DNA of 64,000 nucleotides from Lactobacillus rodentium (GTDB taxonomy: Bacteria; Bacillota; Bacilli; Lactobacillales; Lactobacillaceae). The notes below the pieces were generated by a model that was given only the letters and a program-made list of their open reading frames with translations, was not told the DNA's origin and made no database searches. The stretch lies in contig NZ_BFBY01000001.1 of NCBI RefSeq assembly GCF_003423665.1, positions 124,001 through 188,000 on the forward strand, written 5' to 3'. The translations under genes and the position numbers were made by a program. Positions 1 to 10,603 of this stretch are shown in pieces. Positions within the stretch are counted from its first letter, which is position 1; the number at the start of each line of letters is the position of its first letter.

Positions 1-1757
1 TTGAACCACAAACTGAAAATGTTTGGCGTCAAGCTGAAACTTACGATGTTCCTCGTATCGTTTTCGTAAACAAGATGGATAAGATTGGTGCTGATTTTGA
101 TAAATCAGTTAAGTCTTTACATGAACGTTTAAATGCTAACGCTCATGCAGTTCAAATGCCTATTGGTTCTGCTGATACCTTTGAAGGTGTTATCGACTTA
201 ATCGAAATGGTTGCCGACGTTTATGATGAAGATAAGATGGGATCAGAATGGGAAACTATTCCAGTTCCTGATGAATACAAGGAAGAAGCAACTAAACGTC
301 GTAATGAATTAATCGAAGCCGTTGCTGATGTCGATGACAGTATCATGGACAAGTACCTTGGTGGAGAAGAAATTTCTAATGAAGAATTAAAGGCAGCTAT
401 TCGTAAGGCTACTTTGAACTTAGAATTCTTCCCAGTATATGCTGGTTCAGCATTTAAGAACAAGGGTGTTCAAATGATGCTTGATGGTGTTGTAGATTAC
501 TTACCATCACCACTTGACGTTAAACCTTATGTTGCTCACGATCCTAAGACTGGTGACGAAGTTGAACTTATGGCTGATGACAACAAACCATTTGCTGCTT
601 TAGCATTTAAGATTGCCAGTGACCCATTTGTTGGTCGTTTAACTTACATTCGTGTTTACACTGGTTCATTAATGTCTGGTTCATACGTATTAAACGCATC
701 CAAGAATAACCGTGAACGTGTTGGTCGTTTGCTTCAAATGCACGCTAACTCAAGAAGTGAAATTCCTGAAGTCTTCTCAGGTGATATCGCTGGTGCGATC
801 GGTTTGAAGAACACCACTACTGGTGATTCATTAACTGATCCAGATCACCCACTTATTTTGGAAAGTCTTCAAATTCCAGATCCAGTTATCCAAGTATCTA
901 TTGAACCTAAATCAAAGGCTGACCGTGATAAGATGGATGTTGCTTTACAAAAACTTACTGAAGAAGATCCAACTTTCCGTGCAGAAACTAACCCAGAAAC
1001 TGGTCAAACTTTAGTTGCTGGTATGGGTGAATTACACTTAGATATCATGGTTGAACGTATGAAGCGTGAATTTAACGTTGAAGCAACTATTGGTGAACCA
1101 CAAGTTGCTTACCGTGAAACCTTCACTAAGCCTGCAAAGGCACAAGGTAAATTTGTTCGTCAATCTGGTGGTAAAGGTCAATATGGTGATGTTTGGGTTG
1201 AATTTACTCCAAACGAAGAAGGTAAAGGTTACGAATTCGAAGATGCTATCGTTGGTGGTGTTGTTCCTCGTGAATTTATCCCTTCAGTTGACCAAGGTTT
1301 ACAAGAAGCTATGAAGAATGGTGTTCTTGCAGGCTACCCATTAATCGATGTTAAGGCTAAGCTTTACGATGGTAGTTACCACGAAGTCGACTCATCAGAA
1401 GCTGCCTTCAAGGTTGCTGCTTCACTTGCATTAAAGAATGCTGCAGGTAAGGCTGGTGCCGTTGTTCTTGAACCTATTATGAAAGTTCAAGTAACTACTC
1501 CAGAAGAATACCTTGGTGATGTTATGGGTTCAATCACTGCTCGTCGTGGTACTATGGAAGGTATGGAAGACAGAGCTGGTGCTAAGATTATCAATGCCTT
1601 TGTTCCACTTTCAGAAATGTTTGGTTACGCAACTACTTTGCGTTCATCAACTCAAGGACGTGGTACATTTACTATGGTATTTGATCACTACAGCCCAACA
1701 CCTAAATCAATTCAAGAAGAAATTATTAAAAAACGTGGCGGAAACGCTGAAGATTAA
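1..1757 (+). CDS. fusA: Elongation factor G, 5'-truncated by window edge
   Basis: This is the C-terminal 584 residues or so of the translational GTPase EF-G, which drives ribosomal translocation and, with RRF, ribosome recycling. The open frame is already running at base 3 and includes the G4 motif NKMD near positions 72-83. The G' insert and domains II-V follow, with the domain III region around [18 protein letters not shown] and the domain IV/V segment [13 protein letters not shown]. The full family length is about 695 residues, so roughly 110 residues including the P-loop lie upstream of the window. The gene ends at a strong terminator and precedes the S10 operon, the usual Gram-positive str operon order. 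Identification is secure. Confidence 0.98.
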   Translation, partial: EPQTENVWRQAETYDVPRIVFVNKMDKIGADFDKSVKSLHERLNANAHAVQMPIGSADTFEGVIDLIEMVADVYDEDKMGSEWETIPVPDEYKEEATKRRNELIEAVADVDDSIMDKYLGGEEISNEELKAAIRKATLNLEFFPVYAGSAFKNKGVQMMLDGVVDYLPSPLDVKPYVAHDPKTGDEVELMADDNKPFAALAFKIASDPFVGRLTYIRVYTGSLMSGSYVLNASKNNRERVGRLLQMHANSRSEIPEVFSGDIAGAIGLKNTTTGDSLTDPDHPLILESLQIPDPVIQVSIEPKSKADRDKMDVALQKLTEEDPTFRAETNPETGQTLVAGMGELHLDIMVERMKREFNVEATIGEPQVAYRETFTKPAKAQGKFVRQSGGKGQYGDVWVEFTPNEEGKGYEFEDAIVGGVVPREFIPSVDQGLQEAMKNGVLAGYPLIDVKAKLYDGSYHEVDSSEAAFKVAASLALKNAAGKAGAVVLEPIMKVQVTTPEEYLGDVMGSITARRGTMEGMEDRAGAKIINAFVPLSEMFGYATTLRSSTQGRGTFTMVFDHYSPTPKSIQEEIIKKRGGNAED

Positions 1758-1765
1758 TAATTAAA

Positions 1766-1798
1766 AAGAAAGTAGAATTTTTTCTACTTTCTTTTTTT
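1766..1798 (+). terminator. fusA intrinsic terminator
   Basis: A 12-13 bp stem (AAGAAAGTAGAA paired with TTCTACTTTCTT) with a short T loop is followed by a T run. It lies directly after the fusA stop and separates the str operon from the S10 operon. Confidence 0.9.
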
Positions 1799-1829
1799 CT
1801 TTAAAAATATTTTTTATTGCCGAAAGCCC

Positions 1830-1858
1830 TTGATAAATAAGGAAAGTAGAAGTACAAT
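1830..1858 (+). promoter_or_regulatory. Promoter of the S10 operon
   Basis: A -35 box TTGATA (1830-1835) and a -10 box TACAAT (1853-1858) are separated by exactly 17 bases, immediately upstream of the long rpsJ leader. This is the only strong promoter seen before the uninterrupted run of ribosomal genes. Confidence 0.8.
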
Positions 1859-1861
1859 AAT

Positions 1862-2010
1862 AAACGTGCATTTTGATGGGATTAGTCTGTCCAATGCACG
1901 AAATTGTTAAGCTTTGACGCAAAAGGTTGCGGCACACCAGGCTGCATTGCCACAGAGGTGAGTCGGTAATTTTTGCTGAGCTAGTCATCTTTTAAAGAAG
2001 ACGAAGGAGG
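1862..2010 (+). ncRNA. Structured leader RNA of the S10 operon
   Basis: About 150 nt separate the promoter from the rpsJ ribosome site. They contain a perfect 7-bp stem (CGTGCAT 1865-1871 with ATGCACG 1894-1900) and a second hairpin (CGCAA 1918-1922 with TTGCG 1927-1931), with a possible GGCA/TGCC pairing after it. S10 operon leaders are autoregulatory in several bacteria, with L4 as effector in E. coli. That L4 or another product acts here is an inference, since no T-tract terminator is seen in this leader. Confidence 0.55.
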
Positions 2011-2017
2011 TTATTAG

Positions 2018-2326
2018 ATGGCAAGTCAACAAATTCGTATAAGATTAAAATCTTACGAACATGGTATTCTCGATGAATCAGCTGCAAAAATCGTAGCTAC
2101 TGCGCAAAGAACTGGTGCAGAAATTTCTGGTCCAGTTCCATTGCCTACAGAAAGAACTTTGTTCACTGTTTTACGTTCACCACACAAGAACAAGGATTCA
2201 CGTGAACAATTTGAAATTCGTACGCACAAGCGTTTAATCGACATTTTGAATCCAACACCAAAAACTGTTGATTCATTAATGAAGCTTGATTTACCAAGCG
2301 GCGTTGATATCGAGATTAAATTATAA
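2018..2326 (+). CDS. rpsJ: 30S ribosomal protein S10 (NusE)
   Basis: The 102-residue product has the usual S10 length and the conserved core [14 protein letters not shown], followed by THKRLIDI. S10 sits in the 30S head and also acts as NusE with NusB in antitermination. The ATG is preceded by AAGGAGG at seven bases. It is the first gene of a continuous + strand ribosomal operon, with rplC 29 bases downstream. Confidence 0.98.
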   Translation: MASQQIRIRLKSYEHGILDESAAKIVATAQRTGAEISGPVPLPTERTLFTVLRSPHKNKDSREQFEIRTHKRLIDILNPTPKTVDSLMKLDLPSGVDIEIKL

Positions 2327-2355
2327 TTTTATAAACATATTATGGAGGTGTAATC

Positions 2356-2985
2356 ATGACCAAAGGAATCTTAGGAAGAAAGGTCGGCATGACTCAAATC
2401 TTCACTGAAAATGGTGTTTTGGTTCCTGTAACTGTTGTTGAAGCAACCCCTAACGTAGTTTTACAAGTTAAAACTAACGAATCAGATGGTTACGAAGCAA
2501 TTCAAGTAGGTTACCAAGATATGCGTGAAGTATTGAGTAACAAGCCAGCCAAAGGTCATGCTGCAAAAGCAAAGACTTCACCTAAGCGCTTCATTCGAGA
2601 AATCCGCAATGTAGAGCTTAAGGACTATGAAGTCGGCTCAGAAATCACTGTGGACACATTTAGTGAAGGTGACGTTGTTGACGTAACTGGAACTACTAAG
2701 GGTCATGGTACTCAAGGTAACATTAAGCGTTGGGGCCAATCAAGAGGTCCTGAAACCCACGGTTCAAGATATCACAGAATCCCAGGTTCAATGGGTTCAA
2801 TTATTAACCGTGTACCTAAGGGTAAAAAGTTACCTGGTCACATGGGTGGCAAGACAGTAACTGTTCAAAATTTAGTAATCGAAAAAGTAGTACCAGAAAA
2901 GAATGTTCTTTTAATTAAGGGTAATGTTCCTGGCGCTAAGAATTCATTAATTGAAGTTAAGTCTGCTGTAAAGGCAGCTAAATAG
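2356..2985 (+). CDS. rplC: 50S ribosomal protein L3
   Basis: The 209-residue protein begins with the family signature [14 protein letters not shown] and has the long central loop (about residues 115-155, including [20 protein letters not shown]) that reaches toward the peptidyl transferase centre. It is an early 50S assembly protein that binds 23S rRNA near the 3' end. A GGAGGTG site precedes the ATG. It is the second gene of the S10 operon, in the standard order. Confidence 0.98.
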   Translation: MTKGILGRKVGMTQIFTENGVLVPVTVVEATPNVVLQVKTNESDGYEAIQVGYQDMREVLSNKPAKGHAAKAKTSPKRFIREIRNVELKDYEVGSEITVDTFSEGDVVDVTGTTKGHGTQGNIKRWGQSRGPETHGSRYHRIPGSMGSIINRVPKGKKLPGHMGGKTVTVQNLVIEKVVPEKNVLLIKGNVPGAKNSLIEVKSAVKAAK

Positions 2986-2999
2986 GAAGGAGGACTATA

Positions 3000-3617
3000 A
3001 TGGCTAATTTGCAAGTTATCGATCAAAAGGGTAAATCTGCAGGTAATGTAGATTTAAACGAAGAAGTCTTCGCTGTTGAACCTAATGAAAGTGTTGTATT
3101 TGATGCAATCATTAGACAAAGAGCAGGCAAACGTCAAGGTACTTCTGCTGTAAAGAATAGATCTGCTGTTCGTGGTGGTGGTAAGAAGCCTTGGAGACAA
3201 AAGGGTACTGGTCGTGCTCGTCAAGGTTCCATTAGAGCCCCACAATGGCGTGGTGGTGGTACTGTATTCGGACCAACTCCTCGCTCATACAAGAAGGACA
3301 TGCCTCGTAAGGCTCGTCGTTTAGCTATGAAGTCAGTTCTTTCCCAAAAAGTTGCTGACAACGATTTAATTGTTCTTGATCAACTTACTTTATCAGCACC
3401 TAAGACCAAAGATCTTAAGGCTATCTTAGATAATGCTAAAGTTGATGGTAAAGTTTTAATCGTTTCTGATGATAAGAATGTTCAATTATCTGGTAAGAAT
3501 CTACCTAAGGTTAAGGTTGTTCCAGTTAACGGTTTAAACATTGTTGATGCAGTTGACTACGATAAACTTTTACTAACTCAAGACGCTATCAAGAGAATTG
3601 AGGAGGTTTTGGCATAA
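3000..3617 (+). CDS. rplD: 50S ribosomal protein L4
   Basis: The 205-residue protein contains the exit-tunnel loop rich in Gly and Arg (about residues 58-95, with [18 protein letters not shown]), the segment linked to macrolide resistance mutations in the family. L4 is an early assembly protein and, in E. coli, the repressor of its own operon. Its stop codon overlaps the rplW start by one base (TAATG), so the two genes are probably translationally coupled. Confidence 0.98.
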   Translation: MANLQVIDQKGKSAGNVDLNEEVFAVEPNESVVFDAIIRQRAGKRQGTSAVKNRSAVRGGGKKPWRQKGTGRARQGSIRAPQWRGGGTVFGPTPRSYKKDMPRKARRLAMKSVLSQKVADNDLIVLDQLTLSAPKTKDLKAILDNAKVDGKVLIVSDDKNVQLSGKNLPKVKVVPVNGLNIVDAVDYDKLLLTQDAIKRIEEVLA

Positions 3618-3910
3618 TGGATGCACGTGATATTATTTTACGTCCCGTAGTTACTGAAAAGTCCATGGATTTAATGGATAACAAGAAGTACACTTTTGAT
3701 GTTCTTGTTTCAGCTACCAAGACTCAAGTTCGTGATGCTATTGAAGAAATTTTTGACGTTAAAGTTAAAAAAGTAAACATTATGAACGTTCGTGGAAAAG
3801 AAAAGAGAGTCGGCCGTTACACTGGTAAGACTGCTCGTCGTAGAAAAGCAATCGTAACATTAACTGAAGATTCTAATGATATTAAGATCTTCAATAATGA
3901 AGAAGAATAA
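3617..3910 (+). CDS. rplW: 50S ribosomal protein L23
   Basis: The 97-residue product starts with the L23 signature [17 protein letters not shown] and has the [16 protein letters not shown] segment typical of the family. L23 lies at the polypeptide exit and is the docking site for trigger factor and SRP. The ATG shares its first base with the rplD stop, and the ribosome site GAGG lies inside the end of rplD. Confidence 0.98.
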   Translation: MDARDIILRPVVTEKSMDLMDNKKYTFDVLVSATKTQVRDAIEEIFDVKVKKVNIMNVRGKEKRVGRYTGKTARRRKAIVTLTEDSNDIKIFNNEEE

Positions 3911-3929
3911 ATTATAGGAGGTCAGTCAA

Positions 3930-4763
3930 GTGGCAATTATTAAATATAAGCCAACCACAAACGGCAGACGTAATATGACTTCTTCTGACTTTAGTGAAAT
4001 CACTAAGAGTAAGCCTGAAAAGACTTTACTTGAATCACAAAGCCATAAAGCAGGTCGTAACTCATACGGTCATATTACTGTTAGACACCGTGGTGGTGGT
4101 CATAAACAAAAGTACCGTATTATTGACTTCAAGCGTAATAAAGATGATGTAAAAGCAGTTGTAAAGGCAATCGAATACGATCCAAATAGAACTGCTAATA
4201 TTGCACTTCTTCACTACACTGATGGTATTAAAGCTTACATCTTAGCGCCAAAGGGCTTAAAAGTAGGTGATGTTGTTGAATCTGGTTCTGATGCAGATAT
4301 TAAACCTGGTAATGCATTACCATTAGCAGATATTCCTGCAGGTACTGAAATTCACAACATTGAACTTAAACCTGGAAAAGGTGGACAATTAGTAAGAAGT
4401 GCAGGAACTGTTGCTCAAGTTCTTGGTCAAGATGGTAAATACACTTTAGTAAGATTACAAAGTGGTGAAGTTCGCCGTATTTTATCAACTTGCCGTGCAA
4501 CCATTGGTTCAGTTGGTAATGAACAACACTCATTAATTCAACTTGGTAAAGCTGGTCGTAGTCGTTGGTTGGGCAAGCGTCCACAATCTCGTGGTTCCGT
4601 AATGAACCCTAACGATCACCCACATGGTGGTGGTGAAGGTAAGGCACCAGTTGGGCGTCCACAACCTATGACTCCATGGGGTAAGAAGTCTCGTGGTATT
4701 AAGACTAGAAACTCTAAGGCAAGAAGCGAAAAACTTATTATTCGTCACCGTAAGGGTAAATAA
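3930..4763 (+). CDS. rplB: 50S ribosomal protein L2
   Basis: The 277-residue protein uses a GTG start behind AGGAGG. It carries the RNA-binding OB/SH3-like core ([13 protein letters not shown]) and the very conserved C-terminal segment [18 protein letters not shown], whose histidine is linked to peptidyl transferase function. L2 is among the most conserved 50S proteins and contacts inter-subunit bridges. Operon order and length are normal. Confidence 0.98.
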   Translation: MAIIKYKPTTNGRRNMTSSDFSEITKSKPEKTLLESQSHKAGRNSYGHITVRHRGGGHKQKYRIIDFKRNKDDVKAVVKAIEYDPNRTANIALLHYTDGIKAYILAPKGLKVGDVVESGSDADIKPGNALPLADIPAGTEIHNIELKPGKGGQLVRSAGTVAQVLGQDGKYTLVRLQSGEVRRILSTCRATIGSVGNEQHSLIQLGKAGRSRWLGKRPQSRGSVMNPNDHPHGGGEGKAPVGRPQPMTPWGKKSRGIKTRNSKARSEKLIIRHRKGK

Positions 4764-4791
4764 AAATAGTTAAACAAAAGGAGGTTTATTA

Positions 4792-5073
4792 ATGAGCCGT
4801 AGTATTAAAAAAGGTCCATTTGCTGATGCAAGCCTTTTAAAGAAAATCGAAGCCCAAGAAGATTCTGAAAAGAAACAAGTAATTAAAACCTGGTCTCGTC
4901 GTTCAACTATTTTCCCTTCATTTGTTGGTTTTACAATAGCTGTTTACGATGGTAGAAAACATGTGCCAGTTTACATTACTGAAGACATGGTTGGTCACAA
5001 GTTAGGTGAATTTGTACCAACTAGAACTTTCCATGGCCACAAAGTTGCTGATAAGGCAACTACTACCAAATAG
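4792..5073 (+). CDS. rpsS: 30S ribosomal protein S19
   Basis: The 93-residue protein opens with [18 protein letters not shown] and carries the conserved [16 protein letters not shown] and [15 protein letters not shown] segments. S19 forms a complex with S13 in the 30S head and contacts tRNA and 5S rRNA bridges. The ribosome site is AGGAGG. It lies between rplB and rplV as in all S10 operons. Confidence 0.98.
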   Translation: MSRSIKKGPFADASLLKKIEAQEDSEKKQVIKTWSRRSTIFPSFVGFTIAVYDGRKHVPVYITEDMVGHKLGEFVPTRTFHGHKVADKATTTK

Positions 5074-5090
5074 AGAGGAGAAACATATAA

Positions 5091-5444
5091 ATGGCAGAAC
5101 AAATTAATTCAGCAAAAGCTGAAGCTAGAACTGTTCGTATCGCTCCTAGAAAAGCCCGTTTGGTTGTTGACCTTATTCGTGGTAAGAGCGTGGCTGAAGC
5201 ATTAGCTATTTTGGAGTTCACTCCAAGAGCTGCTTCCCCAATCGTTGAAAAAGTTTTGAAGTCAGCAATTGCTAACGCAGAACATAACTACGATCTTGAA
5301 AGCGCAAATCTCTATGTCTCTGAAGCATACGTTAATGAAGGTGCTACTTTAAAGAGATTCCGTCCACGTGCTAAGGGTATGGCTTCTCCAATTAATAAGA
5401 GAACCAGCCATGTGGTCGTTGTAGTTTCTGAAATGAACGATTAA
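5091..5444 (+). CDS. rplV: 50S ribosomal protein L22
   Basis: The 117-residue protein has the L22 signature [17 protein letters not shown] and the beta-hairpin that lines the exit tunnel ([18 protein letters not shown]), a known site of macrolide resistance changes in the family. It binds all domains of 23S rRNA during assembly. It starts at ATG with GAGGAG upstream, 17 bases after rpsS. Confidence 0.98.
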   Translation: MAEQINSAKAEARTVRIAPRKARLVVDLIRGKSVAEALAILEFTPRAASPIVEKVLKSAIANAEHNYDLESANLYVSEAYVNEGATLKRFRPRAKGMASPINKRTSHVVVVVSEMND

Positions 5445-5458
5445 GGGAGGTAAATTTA

Positions 5459-6133
5459 ATGGGTCAAAAGATCAACCCAAATGGTTTCCGTCTCGGAGTT
5501 AACCGCGATTGGGAAGCTAAGTGGTACGCTGATAAAGATTATGCTGATACTTTAAATGAAGATTTACGTATTAGAAAGTTTATCTCAGATAAATTAGCAG
5601 ATGCATCAGTATCTACTGTTGAAATTGAACGTGCCGCAAATAGAATTAATATTTCAATCCACACTGCTAAGCCTGGTATGGTTATTGGTAAAGGTGGTAA
5701 AGAAGTTGAAGCTTTAAGAAAACAATTAAATGCTTTAACTAAGAAGAATGTTCACATTAATATTGTTGAAATCAAGAAACCTGACTTAGATGCTAAATTA
5801 GTTGGTGAAAGTATTGCTCGTCAATTAGAAGCACGTATTGCTTTTAGACGTGCAACTCGTCAAGCAACTTCAAGATCTATGCGTTCAGGTGCTAAAGGTA
5901 TTAAGGTTCAAACTGCAGGACGTTTAAACGGTGCAGATATGGCCAGAAGAGAATGGCACACTGAAGGTAGTGTACCTCTTCATACTTTAAGAGCTGATAT
6001 TGATTATGCATGGGTAGAAGCAAACACTACTTACGGACAAATTGGTGTTAAGGTTTGGATTAACCGTGGTGAAATTTTACCAGGTAAAAAGAACAAGCCC
6101 GCTTCTTCTAAGAAAGCGAAGGGAGGAAACTAA
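5459..6133 (+). CDS. rpsC: 30S ribosomal protein S3
   Basis: The 224-residue protein has the N-terminal KH domain with the [11 protein letters not shown] loop near residues 77-87 and the C-terminal S3 domain ([13 protein letters not shown]). S3 lines the mRNA entry channel and contributes helicase activity with S4 and S5. The C-terminus is a short basic tail. It ends two bases before the rplP start, implying translational coupling. Confidence 0.98.
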   Translation: MGQKINPNGFRLGVNRDWEAKWYADKDYADTLNEDLRIRKFISDKLADASVSTVEIERAANRINISIHTAKPGMVIGKGGKEVEALRKQLNALTKKNVHINIVEIKKPDLDAKLVGESIARQLEARIAFRRATRQATSRSMRSGAKGIKVQTAGRLNGADMARREWHTEGSVPLHTLRADIDYAWVEANTTYGQIGVKVWINRGEILPGKKNKPASSKKAKGGN

Positions 6134-6135
6134 TT

Positions 6136-6573
6136 GTGTTAGTACCTAAGCGTGTAAAACACCGTCGTGAATTCCGCGGTAAGATGCGTGGTGAAGCCAA
6201 GGGTGGCAAGACTATTGCATTTGGTGAATATGGTTTAGAAGCTGTTGAATCTCACTGGATTACCAACAGACAAATCGAAGCTGCTCGTATTGCAATGACA
6301 CGTTACATGAAGCGTGGCGGTAAGGTTTGGATTAGAATCTTCCCACAAAAGTCCTACACTGCAAAAGGTGTTGGTGTACGTATGGGTTCCGGTAAAGGTG
6401 CTCCAGCAGGTTGGGTAGCTGTTGTTAAGAGAGGCAAGATTATGTTTGAAATTGGTGGCGTTCCAGAAAACGTTGCTCGTGAAGCATTAAGACTTGCATC
6501 TAACAAGCTTCCAATTAAGACTAAGTTTGTTAAGAAGAGTTCGGAAGTAGGTGGCGAATCTAATGAAGGCTAA
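6136..6573 (+). CDS. rplP: 50S ribosomal protein L16
   Basis: The 145-residue protein begins [17 protein letters not shown] from a GTG codon. It contains the conserved [20 protein letters not shown] region that contacts the A-site tRNA elbow. L16 is a late 50S assembly protein. The GGAGG site lies within the end of rpsC, and the 3' end overlaps the start of rpmC by 11 bases. Confidence 0.97.
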   Translation: MLVPKRVKHRREFRGKMRGEAKGGKTIAFGEYGLEAVESHWITNRQIEAARIAMTRYMKRGGKVWIRIFPQKSYTAKGVGVRMGSGKGAPAGWVAVVKRGKIMFEIGGVPENVAREALRLASNKLPIKTKFVKKSSEVGGESNEG

Positions 6574-6760
6574 AGATATCAGAGCATTAACCACTGATCA
6601 AATGTTAGAAAAAGAAAAGCAATATAAAGAAGAATTATTTAACTTGCGTTTCCAACAAGCAACTGGTCAATTAGAAAACACCGCTCGCTTGAAGAAAGTC
6701 CGCAAAAACATTGCTAAAATTAAGACAATTCTTAGTGAAAAAGAATTGAGTAACGATTAA
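6563..6760 (+). CDS. rpmC: 50S ribosomal protein L29
   Basis: The 65-residue protein [13 protein letters not shown]... has the two-helix L29 fold with the [20 protein letters not shown] signature. A longer frame could start at GTG 6551, but ATG 6563 is chosen because L29 proteins start with MKAKDIR and because AGGTGG lies eight bases upstream. The gene overlaps the end of rplP by 11 bases. L29 sits beside L23 at the polypeptide exit. Confidence 0.95.
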   Translation: MKAKDIRALTTDQMLEKEKQYKEELFNLRFQQATGQLENTARLKKVRKNIAKIKTILSEKELSND

Positions 6761-6781
6761 TAGTGGAAGGGAGTAATAAAC

Positions 6782-7048
6782 TTGAGCGAAACTAACGAAA
6801 GAAATCGTCGTCACACATACCAAGGTCGCGTTGTTTCAGACAAGATGGACAAGACTATCACAGTTGTTGTTGATACTTACAAGAACCACCCTGTTTACAA
6901 GAAGCGTATTAAATATTCAAAGAAATACTACGCTCATGATGAAAACAATGAAGCTAAACTTGGCGATACTGTTCGTATCATGGAAACCCGTCCATTATCA
7001 CATGCGAAGCGTTACCGTCTTACTGAAATCGTTAAGAAGTCAATTTAA
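6782..7048 (+). CDS. rpsQ: 30S ribosomal protein S17
   Basis: The 88-residue protein has the S17 OB-fold signature [16 protein letters not shown]-like sequence (here [20 protein letters not shown]) and [20 protein letters not shown]. It starts at TTG behind GGAAGGGAG. S17 is a primary 16S rRNA-binding protein of the 30S body. Confidence 0.97.
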   Translation: MSETNERNRRHTYQGRVVSDKMDKTITVVVDTYKNHPVYKKRIKYSKKYYAHDENNEAKLGDTVRIMETRPLSHAKRYRLTEIVKKSI

Positions 7049-7081
7049 TAACGCGGATTTTATTGAGGGGAGGATATACTA

Positions 7082-7450
7082 GTGATCCAACACGAAAGCC
7101 GTTTAAAGGTTGCTGACAACTCTGGTGCAAGAGAACTACTAGTTATCAAAGTTTTAGGTGGTTCTAAGCGTAAAACTGGTAATATTGGTGATATTATCGT
7201 AGCTACTGTTAAACAAGCAACACCAGGTGGCGTTGTCAAAAAAGGTGACGTTGTAAAGGCAGTTATTGTTAGAACAAAATCAGGTGCACGTCGTGAAGAT
7301 GGTTCATACATTAAGTTTGATGAGAACGCAGCAGTAATTATTAATGCTGACAAGAGTCCTCGTGGAACTCGTATTTTTGGGCCAGTTGCTCGTGAACTGC
7401 GTGAGAACGATTTTATGAAGATCGTTTCTCTTGCTCCTGAAGTATTGTAA
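7082..7450 (+). CDS. rplN: 50S ribosomal protein L14
   Basis: The 122-residue protein matches L14 in length and motifs: [19 protein letters not shown] at the start and [21 protein letters not shown] near the end. It uses a GTG start with GGGGAGG upstream. L14 forms an inter-subunit bridge with 16S rRNA helix 14 and is the target of the silencing factor RsfS. Confidence 0.97.
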   Translation: MIQHESRLKVADNSGARELLVIKVLGGSKRKTGNIGDIIVATVKQATPGGVVKKGDVVKAVIVRTKSGARREDGSYIKFDENAAVIINADKSPRGTRIFGPVARELRENDFMKIVSLAPEVL

Positions 7451-7471
7451 AAAGTTTAGGGAGGTGCACTG

Positions 7472-7720
7472 ATGTTTGTTAAAACAGGTGACAAAGTAAA
7501 AGTTATCGCCGGCAAAGACAAAGGTAAGGAAGGCACTGTTCTTTCTGTAAATACCAAGAAAAATCGTGTCGTTGTAAAAGGTGTTAACACTATTAAAAAG
7601 CATGAAAAACCTTCACAAACTAACGCTAATGGTGGCGTAGTAGAAAAAGAAGGTTCAATTCACGCTTCAAATGTAAAAGTTATTTCTAAAGCAAGTTATA
7701 AAAAAGAAGATAAGAAGTAG
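7472..7720 (+). CDS. rplX: 50S ribosomal protein L24
   Basis: The 82-residue product has an N-terminal KOW motif ([20 protein letters not shown]) and the segment [22 protein letters not shown] of bacterial L24. L24 is one of the two initiators of 50S assembly. It starts at ATG behind GGGAGGTG, and rplE follows after 15 bases. Confidence 0.97.
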   Translation: MFVKTGDKVKVIAGKDKGKEGTVLSVNTKKNRVVVKGVNTIKKHEKPSQTNANGGVVEKEGSIHASNVKVISKASYKKEDKK

Positions 7721-7735
7721 GAGGGAGGATAACAA

Positions 7736-8278
7736 ATGGCAAACTCATTAGCTGAAAAATATTCAAAAGAAATTGCTCCAGCATTAAGCGAAAAATTCGA
7801 TTACAAGTCTGTAATGGAAATTCCTAAGATTGATAAGATTGTTTTAAACATGGGTGTTGGTGATGCTGTTTCAAATGCCAAGAATCTTGATGAAGCAGTT
7901 GAAGAATTAACCCTTATCTCAGGTCAAAAGCCATTGATTACTAAGGCTAAGAAATCAATCGCTAACTTCCGTTTACGTGAAGGTATGTCTATCGGTGCTA
8001 AGGTTACTCTTAGAGGAGATAGAATGTATGACTTCTTAGATAAATTGATCAACGTTTCTCTTCCTCGAGTACGTGACTTCCGTGGTATTAGTTCAAGATC
8101 ATTCGATGGTCGTGGAAACTACACTTTAGGTATCAAAGAACAATTAATTTTCCCAGAAATTGATTATGATAAAGTTAACCGCGTTAGAGGTTTGGACGTT
8201 GTTATTGTAACTACTGCCAATACTGATGAAGAAGCTCGTGAACTTCTTACAGATTTTGGTATGCCTTTTACTAAATAA
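7736..8278 (+). CDS. rplE: 50S ribosomal protein L5
   Basis: The 180-residue protein contains the L5 signatures [11 protein letters not shown] and [20 protein letters not shown]5 binds 5S rRNA with L18 and contacts the P-site tRNA and bridge B1b. The ribosome site is GGAGGGAGG. Length and operon position are those expected. Confidence 0.98.
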   Translation: MANSLAEKYSKEIAPALSEKFDYKSVMEIPKIDKIVLNMGVGDAVSNAKNLDEAVEELTLISGQKPLITKAKKSIANFRLREGMSIGAKVTLRGDRMYDFLDKLINVSLPRVRDFRGISSRSFDGRGNYTLGIKEQLIFPEIDYDKVNRVRGLDVVIVTTANTDEEARELLTDFGMPFTK

Positions 8279-8295
8279 TTATTGGAGGACAATTA

Positions 8296-8481
8296 ATGGC
8301 TAAAACATCACAAATCGTCAGAAATCATCGTCCTGCTAAGTTCTCATCACGTGAATACACTCGTTGTGAAAGATGTGGACGTCCACACTCTGTATATCGC
8401 AAGTTTAAGTTATGTCGTATTTGCTTAAAAGACTTAGCACACAAGGGTCAAATTCCTGGTCTTAAAAAGGCAAGTTGGTAA
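8296..8481 (+). CDS. rpsN: 30S ribosomal protein S14, zinc-binding type Z
   Basis: The 61-residue protein is the short S14 form with four cysteines in [20 protein letters not shown], a zinc ribbon near residues 24-43. S14 is a late assembly protein of the 30S head. Many Firmicutes carry a second, zinc-free S14 elsewhere for zinc starvation; none is in this window. The ATG follows TTGGAGG. Confidence 0.97.
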   Translation: MAKTSQIVRNHRPAKFSSREYTRCERCGRPHSVYRKFKLCRICLKDLAHKGQIPGLKKASW

Positions 8482-8503
8482 TTAACGATAAGGAGGCAAA
8501 TAA

Positions 8504-8902
8504 ATGGTCATGACAGATCCGATCGCAGATTACTTAACTAGAATCAGAAATGCTAATATGGCAAAACATGATTCAGTTGAAATTCCTGCATCATCAATGA
8601 AAAAAGCTCTTAGTGAAATCTTAAAACAAGAAGGTTTTATTCGTGATTACCAAGTTGAAGAAGATAATAAACAAGGTATGATCAAGATCTTCTTGAAATA
8701 TGGACCAAATAATGAACGTGTAATTTCAGGCTTAAAACGTATTTCTAAACCTGGTTTAAGAAATTATGTAAATGCAGAAAACTTACCAAAAGTTCTTAAT
8801 GGTCTTGGCATTGCTATTATTTCTACTTCAGCAGGTGTTATTACTGACAAAGAAGCTAGAGAAAAGAATGTTGGCGGCGAAGTTATCGCTTACGTTTGGT
8901 AA
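8504..8902 (+). CDS. rpsH: 30S ribosomal protein S8
   Basis: The 132-residue protein starts [17 protein letters not shown] and ends with the conserved [23 protein letters not shown]8 binds the central domain of 16S rRNA and, in E. coli, represses the spc operon. ATG 8504 is preferred to ATG 8510 because AAGGAGG is seven bases upstream of the former. Confidence 0.97.
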   Translation: MVMTDPIADYLTRIRNANMAKHDSVEIPASSMKKALSEILKQEGFIRDYQVEEDNKQGMIKIFLKYGPNNERVISGLKRISKPGLRNYVNAENLPKVLNGLGIAIISTSAGVITDKEAREKNVGGEVIAYVW

Positions 8903-8927
8903 TATTGAAGGAAAGGAGAACTATTAA

Positions 8928-9458
8928 ATGAGCCGTATTGGTTTAAAAGTCATCGAAGTTCCTGATAATGTTACTGTTACTAAAAATGGTAATGACATTA
9001 CTGTAAAGGGACCTAAGGGTGAACTTACTAGATATTTTGATCCACGTATTACCTTTAATCAAAAAGACGGTGAAATTCAATTCACTCGTTCAGATGAAAA
9101 TGATAAGGCTTTACATGGAACTGAAAGAGCTAACCTTGCAGCTATGATTGAAGGTGTAGAAAAAGGCTACATTAAGAAATTAACATTAGTTGGTGTTGGT
9201 TACCGTGCTCAAGCACAAGGTAATAAATTAACTTTAAATGTTGGTTACTCACACCCAGTTGTTTTCGATGTACCTGAAGGTATTACTGTTAAAACCCCTT
9301 CCGCAACTGCTATTGAAGTTGAAGGTATTTCTAAACAAAAAGTAGGTCAATTTGCTGCTGAAATCCGCGATGTACGTCCACCAGAACCTTATAAGGGTAA
9401 AGGTATTCGTTATGAAGATGAATATGTACGTCGTAAGGAAGGTAAGACAGGTAAATAA
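8928..9458 (+). CDS. rplF: 50S ribosomal protein L6
   Basis: The 176-residue protein has the two repeated L6 domains. It starts [17 protein letters not shown] and has the C-terminal signature [19 protein letters not shown]6 lies near the sarcin-ricin loop and the factor-binding site. The ribosome site is AAAGGAG. It is in standard spc operon order between rpsH and rplR. Confidence 0.98.
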   Translation: MSRIGLKVIEVPDNVTVTKNGNDITVKGPKGELTRYFDPRITFNQKDGEIQFTRSDENDKALHGTERANLAAMIEGVEKGYIKKLTLVGVGYRAQAQGNKLTLNVGYSHPVVFDVPEGITVKTPSATAIEVEGISKQKVGQFAAEIRDVRPPEPYKGKGIRYEDEYVRRKEGKTGK

Positions 9459-9483
9459 TAAATAGAAATTTTGAGGTGAAATT

Positions 9484-9843
9484 GTGATTTCTAAACCAGA
9501 TAAAAACAAGTTACGCTTAAAGCGTCATAAACGTATTCGTGGTAAAATTTCTGGTACTGCTGAGCGCCCACGCTTAAGTATTTTCCGTTCTAACAAAAAC
9601 ATCTACGCTCAATTAATTGATGATGTAGAGGGTGTAACGCTTGCAAGTGCCTCATCAAATGATAAAGCTATTTCAGCAGAAGGTTCTAAGATGGAACAAG
9701 CTGCTGAAGTTGGTAAGGCTTTAGCTGAAGCAGCTGCTAAGAAGAACATCAAGAGTGTTGTCTTTGACAGAAGTGGTTATTTATACCACGGAAGAGTAGA
9801 AGCTCTTGCTGATGCTGCTCGTGAAAACGGATTAGAATTCTAG
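9484..9843 (+). CDS. rplR: 50S ribosomal protein L18
   Basis: The 119-residue protein has the L18 motifs [20 protein letters not shown] and [29 protein letters not shown]. It starts at GTG with GAGGTG upstream. L18 binds 5S rRNA and helps bring it into the 50S central protuberance. Confidence 0.97.
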   Translation: MISKPDKNKLRLKRHKRIRGKISGTAERPRLSIFRSNKNIYAQLIDDVEGVTLASASSNDKAISAEGSKMEQAAEVGKALAEAAAKKNIKSVVFDRSGYLYHGRVEALADAARENGLEF

Positions 9844-9860
9844 GAAAGGAGAATTAACTA

Positions 9861-10385
9861 ATGGCAAACCGCAACGATTCTCGTAGAGATTCTCGCAAAG
9901 ATCGTAAAAAAGACGATATTGAAGATCAATTAGTCGCAATCAACCGTATTACCAAGGTTGTTAAGGGTGGCCGTCGCATGAGATTTGCAGCAGTTGTTGT
10001 AGTCGGCGATAGAAAAGGTCATGTTGGTTTTGGTACTGGTAAAGCTCAAGAAGTTCCAGAAGCAATCCGCAAAGCTGTAGAAGCTGGTAAGAAGAATATG
10101 ATTAAGGTTCCTACTGTTGGAACTACTATTCCTCACGAAGTTATCGGTCACTATGGTTCAGGTAACATTATGTTAAAACCTGCTGAAGCAGGTTCTGGAG
10201 TAGCAGCTGGTGGTGCAGTTCGTATCGTTATGGACTTAGCAGGTATCGCTGATGTTACTTCTAAGTCATTGGGTTCTAATACTCCAATTAACGTTATCCG
10301 TGCAACTATGGATGGTTTGAAGAAGTTGAAGACTCGTGAAGATGTTTTGAAGCTTCGTGAATCTGCAAAGAGCTTAGAAGATTAA
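9861..10385 (+). CDS. rpsE: 30S ribosomal protein S5
   Basis: The 174-residue protein has the S5 double-stranded RNA-binding domain ([20 protein letters not shown]) and the C-terminal GRGN-like region [20 protein letters not shown]5 shapes the mRNA entry channel and influences decoding fidelity, and its loop is the spectinomycin-resistance site in the family. AAAGGAG precedes the ATG. Confidence 0.98.
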   Translation: MANRNDSRRDSRKDRKKDDIEDQLVAINRITKVVKGGRRMRFAAVVVVGDRKGHVGFGTGKAQEVPEAIRKAVEAGKKNMIKVPTVGTTIPHEVIGHYGSGNIMLKPAEAGSGVAAGGAVRIVMDLAGIADVTSKSLGSNTPINVIRATMDGLKKLKTREDVLKLRESAKSLED

Positions 10386-10397
10386 GGAGAAAAATAA

Positions 10398-10580
10398 ATG
10401 AACTTAAAAGTTACCTTAATTAGAAGTGCCGCTCACCGTCTACCAAAACAAAGAACTATTGTTAAGAATCTTGGTCTTGGTAAGGTAAATAGCTCTGTTG
10501 TTCTTCCAGACAACGCTGCAACTCGTGGCGCTTTACTAAAAATTGCACATTTAATCTCTGTTGAAGAGGTTAAAGATTAA
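10398..10580 (+). CDS. rpmD: 50S ribosomal protein L30
   Basis: This 60-residue small protein has the L30 pattern [20 protein letters not shown] and [20 protein letters not shown]. It is the bacterial short form of L30. It follows rpsE by 12 bases with a compact AAGGAG site, and rplO follows. Confidence 0.96.
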   Translation: MNLKVTLIRSAAHRLPKQRTIVKNLGLGKVNSSVVLPDNAATRGALLKIAHLISVEEVKD

Positions 10581-10603
10581 TTATCTAAGGAGGTGCCCGA
10601 ATT

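Noticed and set aside
75-1757. Start of fusA at ATG 75
   Set aside because: The frame is open to base 3 and encodes conserved EF-G residues, including the part just before the NKMD motif, so ATG 75 is an internal methionine.
7060-7603. Several open frames opposite to rplN and rplX
   Set aside because: They lie antisense to conserved ribosomal genes, lack ribosome sites and have no recognisable product.
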